DNA of 6,292 nucleotides from Desulfarculus sp. (GTDB taxonomy: Bacteria; Desulfobacterota; Desulfarculia; Desulfarculales; Desulfarculaceae). The notes beneath the pieces were generated by a model, which had not been told where the DNA came from, made no database searches, and saw only the letters and a list, made by a program, of their open reading frames with translations. Made by a program: the position numbers and the translations under genes. Shown here piece after piece: positions 1 through 4,977 of this stretch; positions within the stretch are counted from its first letter, which is position 1, and every line of letters starts with the position of its first letter. The DNA lies in the NCBI GenBank assembly GCA_020216625.1, contig JAIUYB010000144.1, positions 1 to 6,292 of the forward strand. The letters are read 5' to 3'.

Positions 1-2
1 CC

Positions 3-146
3 TGCCAGCTGATCTGCCCGGACCAGGCCATCAGCCAGGACCCGGTCAGCGGGCGTCCGGTGATCGACCTGGCCTACTGCAAGGGCTGCGGACTCTGCGC
101 CCATGTCTGCCCCAAAGGGGCCATCGTGATGGAGATGGAGATCTAA
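3..146 (+). CDS. Ferredoxin-type 2x[4Fe-4S] protein, C-terminal fragment; probable delta subunit of a 2-oxoacid:ferredoxin oxidoreductase
   Basis: The left edge of the window cuts this gene. The visible 47 codons are in frame from position 3 and end at a TAA at 144-146. They start within the first cluster motif (C-Q-L-I-C-P), followed by a linker D-P-V-S-G-R-P. The second motif, Y-C-K-G-C-G-L-C-A-H-V-C-P-K-G-A-I, is a complete CxxCxxCxxxCP site. The tail is short and acidic (MEMEI). Two such clusters near the C-terminus, with Y-C-K-G-C-G in the second, are typical of the delta (ferredoxin) subunit of pyruvate or branched 2-oxoacid:ferredoxin oxidoreductases. That subunit passes electrons from the thiamine-diphosphate catalytic subunits to soluble ferredoxin in the cytoplasm. 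In these operons delta is often followed by alpha and beta, but here no same-strand gene follows and the next gene is convergent. A stand-alone ferredoxin or the end of a larger iron-sulfur protein is also possible. The ferredoxin fold is sure; the subunit name is moderate. Confidence 0.75.
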   Translation, partial: CQLICPDQAISQDPVSGRPVIDLAYCKGCGLCAHVCPKGAIVMEMEI

Positions 147-187
147 CCCTCGGGCCACCAGCCCGGCGGTCAAACAAACCGACACCA

Positions 188-244
188 TGTTAAATCACAA
201 GCTATCAACCTGTTAAATCACAAAAGCTACACCTTGTTAAATCA
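188..244. repeat. Three direct repeats of TGTTAAATCA at 23-24 bp spacing (iteron-like)
   Basis: The 10-mer TGTTAAATCA occurs exactly at 188-197, 211-220 and 235-244, with start-to-start distances of 23 and 24 bp. The first two copies share 13 bp (TGTTAAATCACAA at 188-200 and 211-223), each followed by GCTA after 0 or 2 extra A residues. Each copy is preceded by CC or CCN. The stretch is AT-rich in otherwise GC-rich DNA and lies between two convergent genes, so a promoter role is not expected. Spacing of about two helical turns suits a protein that binds the same face of the helix repeatedly. Possible explanations are a remnant end of an IS21-like or Tn7-like element (whose ends carry serial transposase sites and start with TG), a nucleoid or replication protein site, or a cryptic regulator site. 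No transposase is present in the window. The repeats are certain; their role is unknown. Confidence 0.85.
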
Positions 245-250
245 GCGAGC

Positions 251-283
251 GCGCCCCGGCCACCCCCCCCAAGGCCGGGGCGC
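251..283. terminator. GC-rich hairpin between convergent genes, candidate bidirectional terminator
   Basis: Arms GCGCCCCGGCC (251-261) and GGCCGGGGCGC (273-283) are perfect complements, giving an 11-bp all-GC stem with an 11-nt C-rich loop. It lies 22 nt beyond the stop of the leftward regulator gene and about 100 nt beyond the stop of the rightward ferredoxin gene. Neither side carries a proper U tract: the leftward transcript would continue into GCTCGCTGATTTAAC and the rightward one into CGATGTTTCG. It could therefore act as a weak intrinsic terminator in both directions, or as a 3'-end stabiliser of the transcripts. Confidence 0.55.
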
Positions 284-305
284 CGATGTTTCGAGGGCCG
301 GGCGG

Positions 306-1028
306 CTAGATGGCGGGCAGATTCATGCGGCGGGCGGCGTTGCGCAGGTGGTCCAGGGCGGCCTGGCGGGCGGCCTGGGGATCGCGGGCCACGATGGCCC
401 GGTGGATGGCCTCGTGCTCCTGCTGCACCAGGGCCGACAACCCCGGGGTGCGCAAGGAGGTTTGGCGAGCGCGTTTGATAACCACCGCCAGGCGGTCATA
501 GAGGAAGCGGCTAAGGTCGCTCAGGTGGCGGTTTCCGCTGGCCTCGGCCAGCAGACAGTGAAACTCGGCGTCGGGGGCCGAGCCCACCTGCTGCTCCTCC
601 ACCGCCCGGCGCATGGCCCGCAGGCAGGCCTCCAGGGCCTTGAGATCCTTTGGCTGGCGGCGGCGGGCGGCCAGGGCCGCGGCCTCGGTCTCCAACACCG
701 TGCGCAGTTCGTAGAGCTGGGCCTGCTCCCCCGGCCCCAACAGGTGGGCCGCCTCCAAGCGATAGGAGCGCCGCCCGGCGGGGCCCACCACCGTGACCCC
801 GCGCCCCTGGCGGGAATCCACGAGGCCCTCGTATTTGAGCTTGGCTAGGGCCTCCCGGATCACCGGCCGGCTGACGCCGAAGCGCGCGGCCAGCTCGGCC
901 TCCACCGGCAGACGGCTGCCCGGGGCCAGCGCCCCGTCGGCGATTTCCCGGCTCAAAACCTCGGCCACGCGATCCGGCAGCGAAGGCCCCGGCAGGAGCT
1001 GAAATTTGTCAGACAACCTGGTTGGCAT
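306..1028 (-). CDS. FadR-type GntR-family transcriptional regulator (FCD domain)
   Basis: This 240-residue cytoplasmic DNA-binding protein has the normal length for the FadR subfamily. The N-terminal winged helix-turn-helix covers about residues 18-82: the segment from L40 through P41-V-E-A-E-L-A-A-R-F to R59-E-A-L contains the recognition helix, and Q74-G-R-G-V is the wing. The C-terminal all-helical FCD ligand domain covers about residues 100-235. It shows the expected metal ligands D153 and H157 (D-x3-H), H205 (in Q-E-H-E-A-I) and H227 (in D-H-L), so it probably holds a divalent metal that contacts a carboxylate effector. It is divergent from the TRAP operon, and such regulators usually repress the adjacent uptake and catabolic genes until an organic acid binds. 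The chosen ATG (1026-1028) is the only plausible start that keeps the full HTH. No Shine-Dalgarno precedes it (the upstream bases are AATAAATAAAT), so translation may be leaderless. The palindrome at 1035-1066 suggests autoregulation. The family is confident; the effector is unknown. Confidence 0.93.
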   Translation of the reverse strand: MPTRLSDKFQLLPGPSLPDRVAEVLSREIADGALAPGSRLPVEAELAARFGVSRPVIREALAKLKYEGLVDSRQGRGVTVVGPAGRRSYRLEAAHLLGPGEQAQLYELRTVLETEAAALAARRRQPKDLKALEACLRAMRRAVEEQQVGSAPDAEFHCLLAEASGNRHLSDLSRFLYDRLAVVIKRARQTSLRTPGLSALVQQEHEAIHRAIVARDPQAARQAALDHLRNAARRMNLPAI

Positions 1029-1034
1029 ATTTAT

Positions 1035-1066
1035 TTATTGCACATTCCGCGCGGCCTGTGCAATAA
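1035..1066. promoter_or_regulatory. 32-bp palindromic operator candidate in the divergent promoter region
   Basis: Arms TTATTGCACA (1035-1044) and TGTGCAATAA (1057-1066) are perfect inverted repeats whose centres are 22 bp apart. The 12-bp middle itself contains the palindrome CCGCGCGG (1047-1054) on the same dyad, centred between 1050 and 1051. Only two symmetric base pairs break the symmetry. The site begins 7 bp upstream of the leftward regulator's ATG and lies 171 bp upstream of dctP. This position is expected for the binding site of the divergent FadR-type regulator, controlling both directions. TTGCAC occurs on both strands inside the site and could serve as a -35 element in either direction. 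The matching -10 hexamers (CAATAA at 17 bp or TGCAAT at 15 bp spacing) are weak, which is common for activated or tightly repressed promoters. That the site is bound by this regulator is inference. Confidence 0.75.
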
Positions 1067-1237
1067 CTATCCCATCAAAGTGGTCTCAGTATCGAGCCGA
1101 GGCGTCCCCATGCCTGGGTCCGGCGCGTTGCCCATGCCTCGCCCCGGGCTTCGCCTGGGGGCGGGCCGCAAGCCCCGACCCCGTCTCTGCCCGCCCGCCT
1201 CGGCGCCGCCCACCCAACCCCAACCGGGAGACGCAGC
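1067..1237 (+). promoter_or_regulatory. Long GC-rich structured leader upstream of dctP
   Basis: This is the non-coding stretch between the palindrome and the dctP start. It can fold locally into a hairpin at about 1138-1165, where CGCCCC pairs with GGGGCG and then GGGC with GCCT around a TTC loop, with one bulged G. A 9-bp inverted repeat, GCCGAGGCG (1096-1104) against CGCCTCGGC (1196-1204), could close a larger domain around that hairpin. The 9-mer CCCATGCCT is repeated at 1107-1115 and 1131-1139. No known riboswitch consensus is recognised. The leader ends in a clear ribosome binding site, GGGAG at 1226-1230, 7 nt before the ATG. Whether this region is transcribed as a leader depends on a promoter at the palindrome, which is inferred. 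Confidence 0.4.
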
Positions 1238-2239
1238 ATGAAAAGCCGAATCATCATCCGTAGCGCCGCCGGCCTGGCCGTGCTGGCCATGCTCTGCCTG
1301 ATGGCCCCCCTGGCCCTGGCCAGCCCCATCGTGATCAAAATGGGCTGGACCACCAGCGATGGCCCCACCGATCCCTACGCCATCGCCGCCCGCGAGATCA
1401 AGAAGGCCCTGGAGGCCGCGGCTCCCGGCCAGTTCGACGTCCAGTTCTTCCCCAACCGCCAGCTTGGCGACGAGAAGGAGATGCTGGAAGGCATGTCCTT
1501 CGGCACCCTGCACATGGGTATCATCACCAACGCCCCCATCGCCAGCATCGAGCCGGCCTTCCAGGTCAACGACATGCCCTTCCTCTTCGCGGACGAGGCC
1601 CAGGCCCACAAGGTCCTGGACGGTCCGGTGGGCCAAGCCCTGCTGGCCAAGCTGGCCAAGAAGAAGATCGTCGGCCTGGGCTTCGCCGAGGGTGGCTTCC
1701 GCCAGATGATCAACAATGTCCGCCCGGTGGTGGAGCCCAAGGACGTGGCTGGCATCAAGTGGCGGGTGATGCAGAACCCGGTCTACCTGGGCATGTTCCG
1801 GGCCCTGGGCGGCAACGCGGTGCCCATGGCCTGGGGCGAGACCTTCACCGCGGTGCAGCAGGGCACCGTCGACGGTCTGGAGATCCCCCTGGCCGTGATC
1901 CAGAACAACGGCTACGCCGAGGTGACCAAGTATCTGTCGCTGACCAACCACACCTACTCCGCCCTGGGCGTGCTGATGGCCCAAAAGACCTTCGACAAGC
2001 TGAGTGACGCCCAGAAGGCGGCGGTGAAGCAGGCGGCGGCCGAGGGCATCGCCAGCGCGCGCAAGATCAACGCCGCCAACGAGGAGAAGATCAAGGACGC
2101 GCTGGCCGCCAAGGGCATGCAGGTCAACAAGATCAAGGACCCGGCCGCCTTCCGGGCCATGGTCACCCCGGTCTATGACGAGTTCAAGCCCAGCATCGGG
2201 GCCGACATCATGGACCAGGTGTTGGCCGCGGTGAAGTAG
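1238..2239 (+). CDS. dctP: TRAP transporter substrate-binding protein, DctP family
   Basis: The 333-residue product is a normal length for a DctP-type solute receptor. It is exported and binds an organic acid in the periplasm for delivery to the QM permease. The first 28 residues form a Sec signal peptide: K2-S-R, a hydrophobic core at about 10-27 and the cleavage site A-L-A just before S29. The mature protein opens with the usual strand I-V-I-K-M-G-W. The conserved arginine that salt-bridges a ligand carboxylate is R176 (in G-I-K-W-R-V-M-Q-N-P), with a second conserved arginine at R155 (in G-G-F-R-Q). The family signature Q-Q-G-T-V-D-G-L-E-I-P spans residues 207-217, preceded by W199-G-E-T-F-T-A. 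The start is supported by GGGAG 7 nt upstream and by the signal peptide. It is the first gene of the rightward operon and is separated from the permease genes by a strong hairpin. The substrate is probably a carboxylate; its exact identity cannot be read from the sequence. Confidence 0.95.
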   Translation: MKSRIIIRSAAGLAVLAMLCLMAPLALASPIVIKMGWTTSDGPTDPYAIAAREIKKALEAAAPGQFDVQFFPNRQLGDEKEMLEGMSFGTLHMGIITNAPIASIEPAFQVNDMPFLFADEAQAHKVLDGPVGQALLAKLAKKKIVGLGFAEGGFRQMINNVRPVVEPKDVAGIKWRVMQNPVYLGMFRALGGNAVPMAWGETFTAVQQGTVDGLEIPLAVIQNNGYAEVTKYLSLTNHTYSALGVLMAQKTFDKLSDAQKAAVKQAAAEGIASARKINAANEEKIKDALAAKGMQVNKIKDPAAFRAMVTPVYDEFKPSIGADIMDQVLAAVK

Positions 2240-2265
2240 CCGCGCCTCCCCTCCCCAACCAGCAA

Positions 2266-2302
2266 CCGGGGATCCCGCCGGACCAGCGGCGGGATCCCTC
2301 GG
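2266..2302 (+). promoter_or_regulatory. Intercistronic hairpin between dctP and dctQ
   Basis: Arms GGGATCCCGCCG (2269-2280) and CGGCGGGATCCC (2287-2298) form a perfect 12-bp stem with a 6-nt loop. A G-T pair (2268/2299) and, past one bulged C, two G-C pairs (2266-2267 with 2301-2302) can lengthen it. No U tract follows, so it is not a classical terminator. Stems at this place, after the gene for an abundant binding protein and before its permease genes, usually protect the upstream mRNA segment or reduce read-through, so that the receptor exceeds the permease. The extended stem would pair with the first two bases of the dctQ ribosome binding site GGAG (2301-2304), so it may also limit dctQ translation directly. 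The structure is clear; the function is inferred. Confidence 0.8.
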
Positions 2303-2311
2303 AGCCATGCC

Positions 2312-2797
2312 ATGTTTCGCATCCTAGATAAACTCAGCGCGGCTCTGGCCCGGATCACCGGCTGGGCGGTGGTGGCCCTGACCGTGGTCCTGGTGGCCAG
2401 CCTGACGGCTTCCATCATTTTCCGCTACCTGGTGGGGCGGGCCCTGTCCTGGCCCGAGGAGGTCTCGCTGATGATCTTCGCTTGGCTGACCCTTTTATCG
2501 GGCAGTCTGGGCGTACGCGAGAACTTCCACGTGCGCCTGACCCTGTTGTTGGATCGCCTGCCAGAGGGGCTGGCCCGCTGGTTGGAGCGGGCCATCACCG
2601 CCAGCGTCGCCTTCTTCGGCCTGGTGCTGGCGGTCACCGGCTATGACCTCCTGGAGCGCACCACCGGCCACCTCACCCCCACCCTGCGCCTTTCGCTGGA
2701 TCTGGTCACTTGGTCCGCGCCGGTCTGCGGGGCGCTGGTCTTCATCCACGCCCTGGCCCGGCTGCTGCCCGCCAAGACCGCGGAGGTGCGCTCATGA
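2312..2797 (+). CDS. dctQ: TRAP transporter small permease, DctQ family
   Basis: The 161-residue integral membrane protein has four predicted transmembrane segments, at about residues 16-38, 51-67, 92-111 and 130-148. This is the standard topology and length of the Q subunit that pairs with DctM. The family signature lies between and within the first two segments: F37-R-Y-L-V, then L45-S-W-P-E-E with conserved W47, E49 and E50, then W58 and G67. In known structures the Q subunit scaffolds the M transport domain and helps dock the binding protein. The start at 2312 has GGAG at 2301-2304, 7 nt upstream; an ATG at 2307 is out of frame. The gene overlaps dctM by 4 bp (ATGA), which indicates translational coupling. 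Confidence 0.93.
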   Translation: MFRILDKLSAALARITGWAVVALTVVLVASLTASIIFRYLVGRALSWPEEVSLMIFAWLTLLSGSLGVRENFHVRLTLLLDRLPEGLARWLERAITASVAFFGLVLAVTGYDLLERTTGHLTPTLRLSLDLVTWSAPVCGALVFIHALARLLPAKTAEVRS

Positions 2798-4077
2798 GCG
2801 AAGCGGCCCTGGTCCTCACCCTCGGATTCCTGGCCCTTTTGGTGCTGGGCGTGCCCATTGTCTTCTCCCTGGGCCTCAGCTCGCTGGCGGCTTTGTGGCT
2901 CCTGGACATCGACCTGGTCATGCTGGCCCAACGGGTGCTGGCCGGCACCCAGTCCTTTCCCCTGCTGGCGGTGCCAGGCTTCATCTTGGCCGGCGACCTC
3001 ATGACCGGCGGCGGGCTTTCCACCCGCCTGGTCCAGGTGGCCGAACCCTTCGTGCGCCACGTCAAGGGCGGCCTGGGCATGGTCTCGGTGCTGGCCTCGA
3101 TGTTCTTCGCCTGCATCTCCGGCTCGGCCCCGGCCACCACCGCCACCGTGGGCTCGGTGATGATCCCGGAAATGATCAAGCGCGGCTACAGCAAGCGCTT
3201 CGCGGCCAGCCTGGCGGTCTGCGTCGGCCCCATCGGCCAGATCATCCCGCCATCGATTCCCTTCATCGTCTGGGGGGTGATCGCCGAAACCTCCATCAGC
3301 CGCCTGTTCCTGGCCGGCGTCATCCCCGGGGTGTCCTGCGGCCTGGGCTACATGCTGGTCTGCTACCTGATGGCCCGCAAGTACAACCTGCCCACCCTGC
3401 CCCGGGCCACCCGGACCGAGTTCGCCCACTCCCTCAACCAGGGCAAGTGGGCGCTCCTGGCTCCGGTGATCATCCTGGGAGGAATCTACGGCGGCATCTT
3501 CACCCCCACCGAGGCCTCCATTGTCGGGGTGGTCTACGGCCTGGTGGTGGGTCTGTTCATCTACAAGGGCCTGCGCCCGGCCGGGCTGGGCGAGCTGGCC
3601 CTCAAATCCATGAAGACCACCGCCATCGTGATGTTCATCATCGCCGTGGCCTCGGCCTTTGGTTGGCTTTTGGCCTACGAGCAGGTGCCGGACAAGATCG
3701 TGGGCGCCCTGCTGTCCATCACCGACAACAAGATTCTGCTCCTGATCATGCTCAACGTGATCCTCCTGATCCTGGGCGCGTTCATGGACAACCTGGCCTG
3801 CATGATCATCCTGGGCGGCCTGCTGCTGAAGCTGGGCGCGCAGTTGGAGATCGACCCGGTGCAGTTGGGGGCCATCGTGGTCATCAACTTCGCGGTGGGC
3901 ATGGAGACCCCGCCTTTCGGCTACAGCCTGTTCGTGGGTTCGGCCATCAGCGGGCTGTCCATCGAGGAGATAAGCAAGGGCATGCTCCCCTTCTTCGTGG
4001 TGGACGTGGGCATGCTGCTCATGGTCACCTACCTGCCCTGGTCGACCCTCTGGCTGGGCAAACTGATCCTGGGATAG
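2794..4077 (+). CDS. dctM: TRAP transporter large permease, DctM family
   Basis: This 427-residue polytopic membrane protein matches the usual M subunit length and forms the sodium-coupled elevator transport domain. Conserved elements in order are P56-L-L-A-V-P-G-F-I-L-A-G (56-67), G110-S-A-P-A-T-T-A-T-V-G (110-120), G145-P-I-G-Q-I-I-P-P-S (145-154, helical hairpin tip), F236-T-P-T-E-A (236-241), a G-A-F-M-D motif with D332, and M370-E-T-P-P-F-G (370-376, second hairpin tip). The ATG at 2794 is chosen over an upstream in-frame ATG at 2710 because GGAGG (2782-2786) sits 7 nt before it, the protein then begins as the family does, and the overlap with dctQ is only 4 bp. The second half is slightly unusual: after D332 the proline-rich segment commonly seen in DctM is replaced by N-L-A-C-M-I-I-L-G-G, and the tip reads TPPFGYSLF rather than the more common TPPVGxxLF. 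This suggests a subfamily. Confidence 0.95.
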   Translation: MSEAALVLTLGFLALLVLGVPIVFSLGLSSLAALWLLDIDLVMLAQRVLAGTQSFPLLAVPGFILAGDLMTGGGLSTRLVQVAEPFVRHVKGGLGMVSVLASMFFACISGSAPATTATVGSVMIPEMIKRGYSKRFAASLAVCVGPIGQIIPPSIPFIVWGVIAETSISRLFLAGVIPGVSCGLGYMLVCYLMARKYNLPTLPRATRTEFAHSLNQGKWALLAPVIILGGIYGGIFTPTEASIVGVVYGLVVGLFIYKGLRPAGLGELALKSMKTTAIVMFIIAVASAFGWLLAYEQVPDKIVGALLSITDNKILLLIMLNVILLILGAFMDNLACMIILGGLLLKLGAQLEIDPVQLGAIVVINFAVGMETPPFGYSLFVGSAISGLSIEEISKGMLPFFVVDVGMLLMVTYLPWSTLWLGKLILG

Positions 4078-4089
4078 GAGAGGCGATCC

Positions 4090-4959
4090 ATGGCCTTCAG
4101 CGAACTGCTCATAGGTGCCATCGATTTGCACGTCCACGCCTCGCCCGATGTGGTCAATCGCCGCCAAAGCGCGGCCGAGGTGGCCGCCGACGCGGCCGCC
4201 GCCGGCATGGCCGGGGTGCTGATCAAAGAACACTGCACCAGCACCGTGGGGCGGGCGGCCGTCCTCAACGCCCTATATCCCAATGGCCCCCGCATCTATT
4301 CCGCCCTGGCCCTGAACCCGCCGGTGGGCGGGCTCAATCCAGTGGCGGTGGAGTCGTTCCTGCGCGCCGGTGGTCGGGTGGTCTACGCCCCCACCCATGG
4401 CGCGGCCAACCACATCCGGCGCTGGGGGGCGGGCAAGCCGCCCACCGCCTTCCCCCTGCCGCCCAACTTCGACGGCATCAGCCTGTTTGACTCCGCCGGG
4501 AGGCTGGTCCGGGAGCTGGACCCGATCCTGGAAATGATCGCCAAGGCCGACGCGGTGCTGGCCACGGGCCATGTCTCGCCCGAGGAGGGTCTGGCCCTCT
4601 TGCGACGGGGCCGGGAGCTGGGCGTCAAGCGCCTGGTGGTGACTCACGCCTCGGAGTCGGTGACCGACATGAACCTGGACCAGCAGCGCGAGGCCGTGGC
4701 CCTGGGCGCGCTGGTGGAGCATTGCTTCTTCGCGGTGACGCCCCACAGCCCCGGACGCCTGGAGCTCGCGGATATCGCCGTTCAGGCCCAGACGTTGGGG
4801 GTGGAGCATGTGATCCTCTCCAGCGACTTCGGCCAGGTGGGCAACCCGCCGCCGGTGCGGGGATTTGGCGAATACCTGGAAAAAATGCTGGAGCAGGGCC
4901 TGAGCCGGGCCGAGATCGGGGTTATGGTGCGCGACAACCCCGCGCGCCTGCTCAACTGA
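4090..4959 (+). CDS. DUF6282-like metal-dependent hydrolase (amidohydrolase-type TIM barrel)
   Basis: The 289-residue cytoplasmic protein resembles the DUF6282 group, a poorly characterised relative of the amidohydrolase superfamily. The N-terminal strand carries the HxH metal motif as I-D-L-H-V-H (H14, H16), followed by A-S-P-D. L44-I-K-E-H-C contains K46 and H48 after the second strand. Later barrel strands supply A-T-G-H (H161), V-V-T-H-A-S (H186) and S-S-D-F-G (D246), the spacing expected for a mono- or dinuclear site. The C-terminal helix ends in R-D-N-P-A-R-L-L, as in many amidohydrolases. There is no signal peptide. It begins 12 nt after dctM with the strong site GGAGAGG at 4077-4083 and is followed 18 nt later by the flavoprotein gene, so it is almost certainly in the same operon. 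It probably acts on the imported compound or on a derivative: ring or amide hydrolysis, lactone opening, or decarboxylation as in ACMSD-like relatives are all possible. No specific reaction can be assigned. Confidence 0.85.
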   Translation: MAFSELLIGAIDLHVHASPDVVNRRQSAAEVAADAAAAGMAGVLIKEHCTSTVGRAAVLNALYPNGPRIYSALALNPPVGGLNPVAVESFLRAGGRVVYAPTHGAANHIRRWGAGKPPTAFPLPPNFDGISLFDSAGRLVRELDPILEMIAKADAVLATGHVSPEEGLALLRRGRELGVKRLVVTHASESVTDMNLDQQREAVALGALVEHCFFAVTPHSPGRLELADIAVQAQTLGVEHVILSSDFGQVGNPPPVRGFGEYLEKMLEQGLSRAEIGVMVRDNPARLLN

Positions 4960-4977
4960 GGCCGTCGAGGAGGCCGC

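Noticed and set aside
151..165. CGGGC/GCCCG hairpin directly after the ferredoxin stop as a terminator
   Set aside because: The stem is only 5 bp and is followed by an A-rich rather than T-rich stretch; it is too weak to call.
188..244. CRISPR array
   Set aside because: The repeats are only 10-13 bp with about 13-bp gaps, far too short for CRISPR repeats and spacers, and no cas gene is present.
1067..2308. Long leftward open frame (413 codons) opposite dctP
   Set aside because: It is antisense to a confidently identified binding protein, its translation is low-complexity and rich in H, G, Q and R, and it has no recognisable domain. This is a typical high-GC shadow.
2710..2793. Upstream in-frame ATG that would extend DctM by 28 residues
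   Set aside because: The extension is arginine/proline/glycine-rich, overlaps dctQ heavily and lacks the ribosome binding site seen just before 2794.
2641..4233. Leftward open frame of 530 codons opposite dctM
   Set aside because: Its translation is dominated by repeated H, G, Q, D and E with no domain, and it mirrors the codon bias of dctM on the other strand.
2643..4490. Rightward open frame of 615 codons overlapping dctQ, dctM and the hydrolase
   Set aside because: It spans parts of three clear genes in another frame, and its proline/arginine/glycine-rich translation has no family resemblance.
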